From assembly GCF_014646375.1 (NCBI RefSeq), contig NZ_BMNI01000009.1, positions 49,621 to 113,620 of the forward strand: a DNA stretch of 64,000 nucleotides. The letters are read 5' to 3'. The notes under the pieces are model-generated. The model did no database searches, had not been told where the DNA came from, and saw nothing but the letters and a program-made list of their open reading frames with translations. The position numbers and the translations under genes are program-made. The DNA comes from Nocardioides phosphati (GTDB lineage Bacteria; Actinomycetota; Actinomycetes; Propionibacteriales; Nocardioidaceae). Of the stretch, positions 34,500 to 43,935 are shown piece by piece (the first letter of the stretch is position 1; each line of letters opens with the position of its first letter).

Positions 34500-35309
34500 T
34501 CAGGAGAGGAGGCGACCGCCGTCGACGACGAGCTGGGTCCCGGTGACGTACGACGCGAGGTCGCTCGCGAGGAAGAGCACTGCGCGCGCGATGTCGTCGG
34601 GGACGCCGATGCGGCGCATCGGGACCTGCGCCAGGAAGGCCTCGAGCACTGCTGCCTGGTCGACACCTGCGTCCGCTCCGGACTGCATCGCCGCGACGCC
34701 GGGCGTTGCGATCGCGCCGGGGGCGACGGCGTTCACCTGGATGCCGTGGGGTGCCAGCTCGAGGGCGAGGTTCTTGGTGAAGCCCCAGACGCCGTGCTTG
34801 GAGGCGTCGTAGTGGGCGAGACCGACACCGGACGGGTGCAGGGCGTCGATCGAGGTCACGTTGATGATCCGCCCGCCCGAGTCCTGGCTGCGCATCCGCA
34901 GCGCGGCCTCGCGGGCGCACAGGTAGGTGCCGCGCAGGTTGGTCCGGATGACCCGGTCGAAGTCGTCCGGAGTCATGTCGAGCACGGGCACGCTCGGGAA
35001 GATGCCGGCGTCGTTGACGAGGATGTCCAGGCGCCCACGCCAGCCGATCGTGTCGGCCACCAGGCGGTGCACGTCGTCGGCGTCGCCGACGTCGGCGTAC
35101 ATCGCGAAGGCGTCACGTCCCTGGGCGCGGAGCGCGTCGGCGGTGGCCTCGGCGGCCGCGAGGTCCGTGTCGGCGATGACGACGGAGGCGCCGGCCTCGG
35201 CGAGCCGTTCGACGATCCCGCGGCCGATGCCCATGGCGCCGCCGGTCACGATCGCGGTCCGTCCGGCGAGCGAGATCAGGTCGGTGATGGCGGGAGGGTT
35301 GATGGTCAT
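34500..35309 (-). CDS. Short-chain dehydrogenase/reductase
   Basis: NAD(P)-dependent oxidoreductase of 269 residues. GGAMGIG (cofactor loop), LVNDAGIF, catalytic Ser in NVTSIDAL, YDASK (Tyr/Lys), and NAVAPGAIATPG are all present. An Asp after beta-2 (VIADTD) favours NAD over NADP. It lies 14 bases after the UspA gene stop and is the last gene of the run starting at cydA. The substrate is unknown. Confidence 0.88.
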   Translation of the reverse strand: MTINPPAITDLISLAGRTAIVTGGAMGIGRGIVERLAEAGASVVIADTDLAAAEATADALRAQGRDAFAMYADVGDADDVHRLVADTIGWRGRLDILVNDAGIFPSVPVLDMTPDDFDRVIRTNLRGTYLCAREAALRMRSQDSGGRIINVTSIDALHPSGVGLAHYDASKHGVWGFTKNLALELAPHGIQVNAVAPGAIATPGVAAMQSGADAGVDQAAVLEAFLAQVPMRRIGVPDDIARAVLFLASDLASYVTGTQLVVDGGRLLS

Positions 35310-35323
35310 GGATCTGCCCGCCC

Positions 35324-36256
35324 TCAGTGCCCGGCGTCGGAGCGGGTCTCGGGGACGACGGCGACGTTCGAGTGCGACCGCTCGACGACGGCCGTGGCCA
35401 CCGCTCCGGTGACCAGCCGCGCGAACGTGTCGACCGGGTGCCGCCCGACGACGATGAGGCTCCACTCCCCACTGGTGTCGCGCAGGCAGTCCTCGGCCAT
35501 GCCGCGGGTCAGCCGGAGCTCGACCTCCACCTCGGGGAACTTCGGTGCGATGCCCGCGACGCTCTCGGCGAGCAGCACGCGGTACTCCTCGAGGGCGGTC
35601 TCGGCGGGGGACACCGGTCCGGGTCCCTGGGCGGCCGCCACCGCGTCCCACACCGCGTGGACCACGGTGAGCGGCTGGCCGGTGAGCGAGGCCTGACGGA
35701 ACGCGAACTCGACCACGGGCAGCGACTCGGGGGTGCCGTCGGCACCGACCAGGATCCCGGCTGCCGGGTGCTGCTGGGTGCGCTGGGGACGACAGACGAC
35801 GACCGGGCAGGATGCGTCGCGGCTGACGGCCGCGCTGACCGAGCCGAGGAGCTTGCTGCAGAAGAGGCCACGGCCGCGCGAGCCGAGCACGATCATGTGG
35901 ACGGTGCGCGAGAGCTCGATCAGCAGGTGGCGAGGCTCGCCGATCTGCGCGAACCCCGTCACCTCGAGCCCGGGGTGGAGACCTCGCGCGGCGGCGATCG
36001 CCTCGCGGGCGAGGGTCTGGCCGCTGTCGAGCAGGTCCTGCGGGCTGTAGGAGTAGACGGCGCTCATGGCGCCGATGCCCGCCGCCGGCATCACGGCTCC
36101 GTGGACCAGCGTGAGGATGATCAGGGGGCGCCGCTCGAGGGCGGCCTGGTCGGCGGCCCAGTGCACCGCACGGCCGGCGTGCTCGGAGCCGTCGGTCGCG
36201 ACGACGATGCTGCTGGCAGGGACGGTGTAGGCACCGGTGGCTTCAGTCGTGGTCAT
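35324..36256 (-). CDS. Tandem-domain universal stress protein
   Basis: A 310-residue protein of two UspA domains. The first has VVATDGSEHAGRAVHWA and the ATP motif GSRGRGLFCSKLLGSVS; the second has GILVGADGTPESLPVVEFA and a weaker motif GRHPVDTFARLVTGAVA. Its start lies 14 bases inside the end of cydDC, so it is part of the cyd operon. A DevR-like box within cydDC at 36315 may give it extra hypoxic expression. Confidence 0.87.
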   Translation of the reverse strand: MTTTEATGAYTVPASSIVVATDGSEHAGRAVHWAADQAALERRPLIILTLVHGAVMPAAGIGAMSAVYSYSPQDLLDSGQTLAREAIAAARGLHPGLEVTGFAQIGEPRHLLIELSRTVHMIVLGSRGRGLFCSKLLGSVSAAVSRDASCPVVVCRPQRTQQHPAAGILVGADGTPESLPVVEFAFRQASLTGQPLTVVHAVWDAVAAAQGPGPVSPAETALEEYRVLLAESVAGIAPKFPEVEVELRLTRGMAEDCLRDTSGEWSLIVVGRHPVDTFARLVTGAVATAVVERSHSNVAVVPETRSDAGH

Positions 36257-39200
36257 GGATCCAGCCTCGGCCGGGCTCCGCGGCACCGCCACGGTCCGTC
36301 GCCCTGAGGGCGGTGGGACCTTCGGCTCGCGGTGTCAGGTCGACGGTGCGGTCGACGAGGCCCAGACCGGCGCTGCCGTGCGTGATCCAGAGCACCGAGC
36401 GCTCGCGCGGCCCGCCCAGCACCTCGTGCGCGAGCGCCTCCGCGGTCGGGTTGTCCAGGTGGGCCGTGGGCTCGTCCAGCACCAGCACGGGGTGCCCGGC
36501 GAGCAGTGAGCGCGCCACTCCCACCCGGGCACGCTCACCACCCGAGAGGCCGCCGTGGCCGGCTCCGAGCCACGTGGCGAGGCCGTCGGGGAGCCCGTCC
36601 AGCCACGGTCCCAGGTACGCACGGCGGAGTGCTTCCTCCACCTCCGCGTCGCTCGCCGCCGGACGGGCCAGGCGGACGTTCTCGGCGACGGTCGTCGCGA
36701 AGACGTGCGGATGGTCGTCGAGCAGCCCCACCTGCCGGCGTACGTCGTCGGGGGTGAGGCGGGCGAGGGGAGCGTCACCGAGCCGGGCGTCGCCCGCGAC
36801 CGGGTCGAGGAAGCGCAGCAGCACGGCGGCGACGGTGCTCTTGCCGGAGCCGGAGGGGCCGACGAGGGCCACGCGGTCGCCGGGGCCGAGGTCGAGCGTG
36901 GCCGGGCTCGTGGCCGGCGCCTGAGGTGACCAGCGGGCCGCGACGTGGTCGAGGGTGACGGCCGCGCCGTCCGGCAGCAGGGGGCTGGGCACGTCCGCGA
37001 CGGCCGGCGGCGTCGACTCGAGCACCCGCAGCCGCTCGTCGGCCGCAGCGGTCCGCGCCGCGAGCACGCCGGCATCAGCGCACGGTACGGCGACGTCGGC
37101 GAGGGCGAGCGGGAGCAGCACGAGGAGCGCCATCACCGGACCCGGGAGCGTCCCGTCCGCTACCGGGCCGGCGGTCAGCGCGGCCATGGCTGCCATGCCG
37201 AGGCCGCTGCCCGCGAGGACCACTGCCCGGCCCGCGGCCAGCCAGCGGGTCGCACCCGTGGAGAGCTCGCCCATCCGCGCGCTGAGCCAGGCGGCGCGGT
37301 CGGCCGCGGGTACCGAGCGCTGCCACATCCGCAGCTCGCTCGCGACCTGGACGGTCTCGACCACGGCCTCCGACAGCTCTGCACGCATGCCGACGAGCTG
37401 GCCCTCGGCTGCCCGGGCCCCGTGGCGCGCGAGCAGGAAGGCGAGGCCGCCGAGCGCAGCCGCGGCCGCCACGACCAGTCCGGCCGCAGGGAGCAGGAAC
37501 CACGCGACACCGCTGGCCAGCAGGCCGACCAGCACCAGCTGGGCCAGCGGCATCCGGACCCGGAGCTGCCGTTCGACCACGCTGTCCACGTCGTCGACGA
37601 CGCTGCTCAGCAGGTCGCCCCGGCGCCGGCCGAACCGGCCGGGGACCAGCGGCACCAGCGCGTCGTACACCTCGACCCGGCGGCGGGCCAGCAGGCGCAG
37701 GGCCGCGTCGTGGGACCACAGCCGCTCGACGTACCGGAGGACCGGACGGGCGAGGCCGAACGCCCGGACACCCACGATGGCGACCATCAGCGTCAGTACC
37801 GCCGGGCGGGTCGATGCCTGGACGATCAGCCAGCCCGCGGTGGCGGTCAGGGCGACGCCCGAGGCCGAGGCGAGGGCGCCCACGACGGTCGCCCCGGCCA
37901 GGCCGCCGCGTCCCCGTCCGCCGGTCGGCGTCGGGGCTGCCGAGGTCGCGGGCAACGGCGAGGCAGGCAACGGCGCTGCGGGGCGCCGGCCGGGATCGGG
38001 CGCTGCGCTGCCCGTCGTGGGCAGGGCGGCGAGGGGCGGAGCGGGCAGCTCGACGTGGTGGCTGGCCAGCCCCACGAGCAGCGGACGGTGGGCGACGACC
38101 ACCACCGCGCGGTCGCGGGCGAGGGTCACGAGCGTGTCGGCGACGACCTGCTCGGTGAGGTCGTCGAGGTGGGCGGTGGGCTCGTCGAGCAGCACCCACG
38201 GCCGGTCAGCCACGACGACGCGGGCCAGCGCGAGCCGGGCACGCTCTCCGGCGGAGAGGGTCGCGCCGTCCTCGCCGAGGGGCGTGTCGAGCCCGCGGGG
38301 CAGGGCCCTCACCCGCTCCGCGAGGGCGACCTCCGCCAGGGCGAGCCAGAGCAGGTCGTCACCGGCCGTGGGGCGTGCGAGCCTGAGGTTGTCGGCGATG
38401 CTGCCGCTGACGAACAACGGCTGCTGCGGAAGCCAGGCCACCTGCGCCTGCCAGGCAGGACCGCCGATCTCGGAGCCGCCCGCGGAGATGCTGCCGGCAT
38501 CGAGGGGGAGCAGGCCGGCGACGGCTGCGAGCAGTGTCGACTTGCCGCAGCCGGAGGGGCCGGTGACGGCCGTGAGGCCGCGCGCGGGAAGGACCGCGGA
38601 CACCTCCAGGACCGCCGGGAGGGTGCGCCCCGGCCAGGTGACGCTGATCCGGTCGAGCACGAGGTCGGCACCGGCCGGGGCGGGCTGGTCGACGGTCGAG
38701 GCGGGCCCGGTGGCGAGCAGGTCGTGGGCGGCGGTGAACGTCGCGGCGCCCTCCGCTGCGGCGTGGAACTCCGCCCCTACGCGACGGAGCGGCCAGTAGG
38801 CCTCGGGCGCGAGCAGCAGGACGACGAGGGCGGTGCGCAGGTCGAGCGTCCCGCCGGCCAGGCGTACGCCGACGGTGACCGCGACCAGGGCGACCGACAG
38901 GGTCGCGACCAGCTCGAGCACGGCGGAGGAGGCGAAGGCGATGCGGAGGGTGCGGAGGGACGCGCGGCGGTACCGGTCGGTGACCTCGGCGATCCGGGCC
39001 GACTGGGCGCGGGCGCGCCGGTGCGCGACGAGGGTCGGGAGGCCGCGCACCACGTCGAGGAAGTGGCCGGACAGCGAGGCCATCGCCTGCCACTGCTCCT
39101 CGGCACGGTCGCGTGTGGCCATCCCGACGAGTGCTCCGAAGAGCGGGACCAGCGGCAGGGTGGCGACCACGATGACGGCGCTGAGGAGGTCCTGGGTGGC

Positions 39201-39638
39201 GATCGCCACGACGGTGAGGGGCGGCAGGACCCCGGCCACGACGACCGCAGGCAGGTACCGGGTGAGGTACGGCTCGGCGGCCGCCACGCCGCGGGTCGCG
39301 AGCACGGCCTCCTCGCCGCTCCCGTCGCTGGCGCCGGCCCGGGCGACGTACGCCTGGACGAGGCGGTGCCGCAGCACGGTGCCCACGACCGAGGCCGCGC
39401 GCGCGGCGCACAGGTCGCCGACCGCCCCGAACGCGGCGCGCAGGGCCAGGACGCCGAGCACGGCGGCCGCCCACCAGGTCAGCTCGCTCCCGCGGAGGAC
39501 GGCGACCACGAGACCGGCGACGACCCACGCCTGCGCGACCACGACGGCACCGGTGGCCACCCCGGCGCCGACGACGCCGGCGAGCGGGAGCCGGGCCGGC
39601 GTCAGCAGGGCCCGCAGGCGCGGGTCGGTGGGCCTCAT
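36243..39638 (-). CDS. cydDC: Fused CydDC heterodimeric-type ABC transporter
   Basis: Needed for cytochrome bd assembly; in E. coli CydDC is linked to glutathione/cysteine export or heme handling. The 1131-residue chain carries both halves. First half: membrane domain, then GPSGCGKST, LSAGERARLALA and LLDEPTAHLDD. A Pro/Ala linker follows. Second half: membrane domain, then GPSGSGKST, LSGGERARVGVA and VLDEPTAHLDN. ATG at 39638 overlaps the cydB stop (ATGA). The fusion of CydD and CydC is common in actinobacteria. Confidence 0.93.
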   Translation of the reverse strand: MRPTDPRLRALLTPARLPLAGVVGAGVATGAVVVAQAWVVAGLVVAVLRGSELTWWAAAVLGVLALRAAFGAVGDLCAARAASVVGTVLRHRLVQAYVARAGASDGSGEEAVLATRGVAAAEPYLTRYLPAVVVAGVLPPLTVVAIATQDLLSAVIVVATLPLVPLFGALVGMATRDRAEEQWQAMASLSGHFLDVVRGLPTLVAHRRARAQSARIAEVTDRYRRASLRTLRIAFASSAVLELVATLSVALVAVTVGVRLAGGTLDLRTALVVLLLAPEAYWPLRRVGAEFHAAAEGAATFTAAHDLLATGPASTVDQPAPAGADLVLDRISVTWPGRTLPAVLEVSAVLPARGLTAVTGPSGCGKSTLLAAVAGLLPLDAGSISAGGSEIGGPAWQAQVAWLPQQPLFVSGSIADNLRLARPTAGDDLLWLALAEVALAERVRALPRGLDTPLGEDGATLSAGERARLALARVVVADRPWVLLDEPTAHLDDLTEQVVADTLVTLARDRAVVVVAHRPLLVGLASHHVELPAPPLAALPTTGSAAPDPGRRPAAPLPASPLPATSAAPTPTGGRGRGGLAGATVVGALASASGVALTATAGWLIVQASTRPAVLTLMVAIVGVRAFGLARPVLRYVERLWSHDAALRLLARRRVEVYDALVPLVPGRFGRRRGDLLSSVVDDVDSVVERQLRVRMPLAQLVLVGLLASGVAWFLLPAAGLVVAAAAALGGLAFLLARHGARAAEGQLVGMRAELSEAVVETVQVASELRMWQRSVPAADRAAWLSARMGELSTGATRWLAAGRAVVLAGSGLGMAAMAALTAGPVADGTLPGPVMALLVLLPLALADVAVPCADAGVLAARTAAADERLRVLESTPPAVADVPSPLLPDGAAVTLDHVAARWSPQAPATSPATLDLGPGDRVALVGPSGSGKSTVAAVLLRFLDPVAGDARLGDAPLARLTPDDVRRQVGLLDDHPHVFATTVAENVRLARPAASDAEVEEALRRAYLGPWLDGLPDGLATWLGAGHGGLSGGERARVGVARSLLAGHPVLVLDEPTAHLDNPTAEALAHEVLGGPRERSVLWITHGSAGLGLVDRTVDLTPRAEGPTALRATDRGGAAEPGRGWIHDHD
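36315..36328. promoter_or_regulatory. DevR-like box inside the end of cydDC
   Basis: GGGACCTTCGGCTC matches the palindrome at 11 of 14 positions and lies 59 bases upstream of the UspA start at 36256, the same distance range as the other boxes. Being in coding sequence, it may be chance. Confidence 0.35.
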
Positions 39639-40657
39639 CGCGCCGCGGTGGCCGGGACGGGCGCCTGCGGGATGTGGTGGGTCGCGATGCGCTGGCGGAA
39701 GACCCAGTAGGTCCAACCCTGGTAGGCCAGCACGAGCGGGGTGAAGACCACCGCGGTCACCGTCATGATCTTCAACGTGTACGCCGTCGCGGCGGCGTTG
39801 GTCGTCGTCAGGCTCGCGCCGCCGGCGAGGGTGCTCGGCATGACGTCGGGGAAGAGCGCGAGGAAGAGTCCGGCAACGGCCAGCGCGATGGTGACGAAGG
39901 TCCCGAGGAAGGCCCAGCCCTCGCGTCCCAGGTGGGCCGTGAAGCCGGCGCCCACGAGCGCGAGCGCGGCGAGCACGAAGGTGAGTGCGGACGCAGCGGT
40001 GCCGGTCTGCTGCTGGGTCCAGCCCAGGAAGGCCACGGCGAGCACCGCGGTGACGGCGACGGCGGGGACCGCGAGGCGCCGGGCGCGGTGGCGGATCTCG
40101 CCGTCGGTCTTCAGAGCGATGAAGAGCGCTCCGTGCGTGACGAAGAGCGCGAGCGTGGTGAGCCCGCCCAGCAGGGCGTACGGGTTCAGCAGGTTGAAGA
40201 AGCCGCCGACGTACTCGAGGTGGCGGTCGATCGGCACGCCGCGCAGGATGTTGGCGAAGGCGACGCCCCACAGCACCGACGGCACGAGCGAGCCGATGAT
40301 GATCGCGCGGTCCCAGTTGGCCTTCCAGCTCGCCTCGGGGCGCTTCGCGCGGTACTCGAAGGCCAGGCCGCGCACGATGAGCGCGACCAGGATCAGCAGC
40401 AGCGGCAGGTAGAAGCCGCTGAACAGCGTGGCGTACCACTCCGGGAACGCCGCGAACGTCGCGCCGCCCGCGACCAGCAGCCACACCTCGTTGCCGTCCC
40501 AGACCGGACCGATGGTGTTGATCATGACGCGCCGCTCGGCGTCGTCACGGGCGAGGAACGGCAGCAGCAGGCCGACCCCGAAGTCGAAGCCCTCGAGGGT
40601 GAAGTAGCCGATCCAGAGGACGGCGATCAGGACGAACCAGACGGTGGTGAGCTCCAT
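39635..40657 (-). CDS. cydB: Cytochrome bd oxidase subunit II
   Basis: Membrane partner of CydA in quinol:O2 oxidoreductase. The 340-residue protein has eight to nine helices, starting WFVLIAVLWIGYFTLEGFDFGVG, followed by GNEVWLLVAGGATFAAFPEWYA, the usual CydB signature. It starts 21 bases after the cydA stop and overlaps cydDC by 4 bases, so all are one transcript. Confidence 0.94.
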   Translation of the reverse strand: MELTTVWFVLIAVLWIGYFTLEGFDFGVGLLLPFLARDDAERRVMINTIGPVWDGNEVWLLVAGGATFAAFPEWYATLFSGFYLPLLLILVALIVRGLAFEYRAKRPEASWKANWDRAIIIGSLVPSVLWGVAFANILRGVPIDRHLEYVGGFFNLLNPYALLGGLTTLALFVTHGALFIALKTDGEIRHRARRLAVPAVAVTAVLAVAFLGWTQQQTGTAASALTFVLAALALVGAGFTAHLGREGWAFLGTFVTIALAVAGLFLALFPDVMPSTLAGGASLTTTNAAATAYTLKIMTVTAVVFTPLVLAYQGWTYWVFRQRIATHHIPQAPVPATAAR

Positions 40658-40678
40658 GGTCTTCTCTTCTCGGGGCAG

Positions 40679-42115
40679 TCAGTAGGCGAACGCGAGGGGA
40701 CGGTCGTCGGGGCTCAGGCCCGGGTCGGCGGGGGTCGGCAGCTCCTCCGCGCCCTTCGCGATCCAGGTGAGCATCAGCCGGATCTCGACGACCGCGAGCA
40801 CGCCGTACACCGCGGTGAGGGTGAGCAGCGAGGTCCAGGCCTCGGCGGTGGTGAGGCCCGGCGAGACCGAGTGCTCGGTCGTCATCAGGCCGAAGACGGC
40901 CCAGGGCTGGCGCCCCATCTCGGTGAAGATCCAGCCGAAGGAGTTGGCGAAGAGCGGCAGGAACGGCACGGCGAGCGCGGCTCCGAGCACGGCCCGGCCC
41001 TGCGGTGTGCGCCCCCTGCGCGTCGCCCACAGCACCCACGCACCGACGGCGGCGCCCGCGAAGCCCAGGCCCATCATCAGCCGGAAGGTCCAGTAGGTCA
41101 GCGGGATCACCGGCGTGTAGTCGCCGGGGGAGTAGTACGCCGCGCCCGGGTCGGCGCCGTACGTCTTCTCGTACGTCGCGCGCAGGTCGTCGATGCCCTT
41201 CACCTCGCCGCTGGGCGAGCCGGTGGCGAGGAACGAGAGCAGGCCCGGGATCTTCACCGAGAACGTCTCGTGCGAGCCGTCGAGCGAGCCGAGCTGGAAG
41301 ACGGAGAACGCGGCCGGCTTCTCGGTCTTGTAGAGGCCCTCGGCGGCCGCCATCTTCATCGGCTGGACCTCGGTCATGATCTTGCCCTGCAGGTCACCGC
41401 TGACGAAGACGCCCAGGGCCGCCACGAGCATGATCCAGGCGCCGGTGCGCACCGCGGGGCGGTACAGCGTGCGGTCCGCGTCGGTGCGGGCGCGGCGCAG
41501 GTGCCACAGCGCGATGCCGACGACGAAGGCGGCACCGGTCATGTACGCCGACAGGACGACGTGCGGGAAGGTCACCAGCTGGACCTTGTTGAAGAGCACC
41601 GCGGCGAAGTCGTTCATCTCGGCGCGCCCCGTCCTCGCGTTGAAGGCGTAGCCGACGGGGTGCTGCATCCAGGAGTTCGCCGCGAGGATGAAGTACGCCG
41701 AGAACAGGGTGCCGACGTGCACCAGCGCGATGCAGGCCGCGTGCAGCTTCGCGGGCAGCCGGTCCCAGCCGAAGATCCACAGGCCGAGGAAGGTCGACTC
41801 GAGGAAGAAGGCAAGCAGGCCCTCGATGGCGAGGGGCGCGCCGAAGACGTCGCCGACGAAGCGCGAGTAGTCGCTCCAGTTCATGCCGAACTGGAACTCC
41901 TGCACGATGCCGGTCACCACGCCGATGGCGAAGTTGATGAGGAAGAGCTTCCCGAAGAACTTGGTCAGCCGCAGCCAGCGCTCGTCACCGGTGCGCAGCC
42001 AGGTGAACTCGTAGCCGGCGATGATCGCCGACAGCCCGATCGTGATCGGGACGAAGAGGAAGTGGTAGACGGTGGTGATGGCGAACTGCCACCGCGCGAT
42101 GTCGGTCGGGTCCAC
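40679..42115 (-). CDS. cydA: Cytochrome bd ubiquinol/menaquinol oxidase subunit I
   Basis: High-affinity terminal oxidase subunit of 478 residues. His18 and His185 are the expected heme ligands; Glu98 and Glu106 lie in the heme/proton channel; GRQPW marks the quinol side. The Q loop is of the short type common in actinobacteria. GTG at 42115 with AGGAG upstream. A DevR-like box lies 108 bases upstream, consistent with induction at low oxygen. First gene of cydA-cydB-cydDC-usp-SDR. Confidence 0.95.
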   Translation of the reverse strand: MDPTDIARWQFAITTVYHFLFVPITIGLSAIIAGYEFTWLRTGDERWLRLTKFFGKLFLINFAIGVVTGIVQEFQFGMNWSDYSRFVGDVFGAPLAIEGLLAFFLESTFLGLWIFGWDRLPAKLHAACIALVHVGTLFSAYFILAANSWMQHPVGYAFNARTGRAEMNDFAAVLFNKVQLVTFPHVVLSAYMTGAAFVVGIALWHLRRARTDADRTLYRPAVRTGAWIMLVAALGVFVSGDLQGKIMTEVQPMKMAAAEGLYKTEKPAAFSVFQLGSLDGSHETFSVKIPGLLSFLATGSPSGEVKGIDDLRATYEKTYGADPGAAYYSPGDYTPVIPLTYWTFRLMMGLGFAGAAVGAWVLWATRRGRTPQGRAVLGAALAVPFLPLFANSFGWIFTEMGRQPWAVFGLMTTEHSVSPGLTTAEAWTSLLTLTAVYGVLAVVEIRLMLTWIAKGAEELPTPADPGLSPDDRPLAFAY

Positions 42116-42222
42116 GGGAGGCTCCTGGCACGGGTCGGGAGGGCGGGCCGGCAGTTGCCCGGCTCCGACCACGCTAGGAAGCGGGGAGGGTCGGCTCCCA
42201 CGGTCGGACCTCCCGTCCCTGC

Positions 42223-42236
42223 GGGACCTTGGGCCC
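42223..42236. promoter_or_regulatory. DevR-like box before cydA
   Basis: GGGACCTTGGGCCC differs at one position from GGGACCTTGGTCCC and lies 108 bases upstream of the cydA GTG. It places the cyd operon under the DevR-type regulator encoded at 18852. Confidence 0.65.
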
Positions 42237-42274
42237 CGCCGCGAGGTGACCTGTCGCCCGCGCGGCGCGGGACC

Positions 42275-43273
42275 TCAGCGCGCGGCGGAGGCCGGGTCGG
42301 TGCTCAGGATCCGTTGCGCGAGGGCGCTCGTGGCCGGGTCGCCGAGGAAGTCGACGACGCGCGAGACCCGCTCCCACGGGAGCGGCAGCAGCCCCGGCGT
42401 CCCGGGTACGTCGGGGGTGAGGCCGAGCTCGATGTCGGAGCGCCCGGTCATCATCCGCACGTTGAAGTCGTAGCGCTGGCGGGCGCCGTCGGCGGTGAGC
42501 GCCTTGACCACGCGGCTGCCGATCTTGCGGGTGCCGGTGTCGGCTGCCCACTCGTCGAGGACGGCGACGACCGCCGCGCCGCCGTTGTGGTCGATGTCCG
42601 CCCAGACGCCCTCCATCGGCCCGAGCTGCGCCAGCAAGGCGGCCGCTGTCTTCTCGCCGATGCCGCTCACGCCGGGCAGGTTGTCGCTCGCGTCGCCGCG
42701 GAGGGCGGCGTACTCGAGGTAGCGCTCGGCGTGGACGCCGTACATCGCGTGGAGGCTGCGGCGGGTGAGCAGGGGAGAGCCGTTGATGCCGCCGTTGATC
42801 AGGCGGAGGACGCGAGTGTGGTCGCTGATCAGGGCGAAGGCGTCGCGGTCCGAGGTGACGACGACGCAGTTCCAGTCGTTGGCCTGCGCCCAGGCGGCGG
42901 CCGAGGCGTTGACGTCGTCCGCCTCGAGGCCCGGGGGAGTCAGGGTGGCGAGGCCCAGCGCGTCGAGCAGCGAGCCGGCCCGCTCGAGCTGGTCGACGAG
43001 GCTGGCGTCCTTCTCGGCCCGCCCCGCCTTGTAGTCCGGGTAGAAGTCGCGGCGCACCGACGCGGTGCGGTCGTCGAGCCCGAAGACCAGTGCGTCCGGC
43101 GCGAACGTGTCGATCGCCTCGAGGATCTGGCGCAGCATGCCGTGCAGCGCCCACGCGGGACGGCCGGCGCGATCGGTCATGCCGGTGTGCGCCCGCGCGT
43201 GGTGGTTGCGGTGCAGCAGGGAGGGGGCGTCGACGACGAGCAGGAGCCGGCGGCCGTTCGGAGAGGTCGACAT
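42275..43273 (-). CDS. 5'-3' exonuclease (PolI N-terminal-type flap nuclease)
   Basis: A 332-residue nuclease like the N-terminal domain of DNA polymerase I. Acidic metal-binding clusters are visible in LVVDAPSLLHRNHHA, GLEADDVNA, SDRDAFALI and GDASDNLPG, followed by the helix-hairpin-helix VSGIGEKTAAALL. It would remove 5' flaps or RNA primers. ATG at 43273 is used; an in-frame ATG at 43282 is possible. It stands upstream of the cyd promoter region and is divergent from the TetR gene by 58 bases. Confidence 0.88.
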   Translation of the reverse strand: MSTSPNGRRLLLVVDAPSLLHRNHHARAHTGMTDRAGRPAWALHGMLRQILEAIDTFAPDALVFGLDDRTASVRRDFYPDYKAGRAEKDASLVDQLERAGSLLDALGLATLTPPGLEADDVNASAAAWAQANDWNCVVVTSDRDAFALISDHTRVLRLINGGINGSPLLTRRSLHAMYGVHAERYLEYAALRGDASDNLPGVSGIGEKTAAALLAQLGPMEGVWADIDHNGGAAVVAVLDEWAADTGTRKIGSRVVKALTADGARQRYDFNVRMMTGRSDIELGLTPDVPGTPGLLPLPWERVSRVVDFLGDPATSALAQRILSTDPASAAR

Positions 43274-43323
43274 CGCGGTCATCGTAGGCGGCCCTTGACA
43301 AGCGGGGGCCGCCGGGCGCATCG

Positions 43324-43359
43324 TCCTAAGCATGGTAGGAACTCCTACGCGCGATAGGA
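43324..43359. promoter_or_regulatory. Composite TAGGA/TCCTA operator overlapping the TetR start
   Basis: Four alternating half sites: TCCTA (43324), TAGGA (43336), TCCTA (43343), TAGGA (43355). The central pair forms the perfect palindrome GTAGGAACTCCTAC at 43335-43348, which begins one base after the TetR ATG. Both outer pairs have 7-base spacers. Probably the autoregulatory TetR operator on a leaderless transcript. Confidence 0.6.
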
Positions 43360-43925
43360 TTGCCGAACGACGTGAGGCAAGTCGCCGCGAGATCCTCGAC
43401 GCGGCCTGGGACGTGGCGCACGAGAAGGGCATCGCGGCGCTCACCCTCAAGGACGTCGCCGAGCGCGTCGGCATGCGACCGCCGTCGCTCTACACGCACT
43501 TCGCGTCGAAGAACCACGTCTACGACGCGATGTTCGGCCAGGCCTGGCAGGGCTGCCTCGACGAGATGAGGGCGACCTGGGAGCGCGGGCTGCCCGACGA
43601 GCCCCGCGCCTCCATGCTCGTGATGATCCGGGCCTACTTCGACTACGCCGTGGCGGACCAGGCGCGCAACCAGCTCATGAACGCCAGGATCAGCGTGGAC
43701 TTCCAGCCGAGCGAGGAGGCCTACGCGCCCTCCCTCGCCCTGTGGCAGCTCACGCGCGACCACCTGGCCACGATCGGGGTCACCGCGGAGGCGGACCTCG
43801 ACCTGCTCGCGGCGGTGGTGGGCGGCCTCGTGGACGCCCAGCTCGCCAACGACCCCGGCGGGGACCGCTACGCCCGGCAGCTCGAACGGGCGGTCGGGAT
43901 GCTCGCCGACCACTTCGGACTCTGA
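43332..43925 (+). CDS. TetR-family transcriptional regulator
   Basis: A 197-residue repressor with the N-terminal helix-turn-helix RREILDAAWDVAHEKGIAALTLKDVAERVGMRPPSLYTHFASK split over helices 1-3. The C-terminal ligand domain is of the TetR_C type that starts after FGQAW. ATG at 43332 lies within a composite inverted-repeat operator, so the mRNA is probably leaderless and repressed by its own product. The mycothiol-type enzyme follows after 10 bases, so it likely controls that gene too. Confidence 0.87.
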   Translation: MVGTPTRDRIAERREASRREILDAAWDVAHEKGIAALTLKDVAERVGMRPPSLYTHFASKNHVYDAMFGQAWQGCLDEMRATWERGLPDEPRASMLVMIRAYFDYAVADQARNQLMNARISVDFQPSEEAYAPSLALWQLTRDHLATIGVTAEADLDLLAAVVGGLVDAQLANDPGGDRYARQLERAVGMLADHFGL

Positions 43926-43935
43926 GGAGACCGGC

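Noticed and set aside
36945..39710. Long plus-strand open frame opposite cydDC
   Set aside because: It is antisense to a protein with full ABC motifs; high GC leaves long open frames on the opposite strand. Its residues are biased to Arg, Gly and Ala with no domain.
39674..43357. Very long plus-strand open frame opposite cydAB and the exonuclease
   Set aside because: Shadow frame of three clear minus-strand genes; no family signal.
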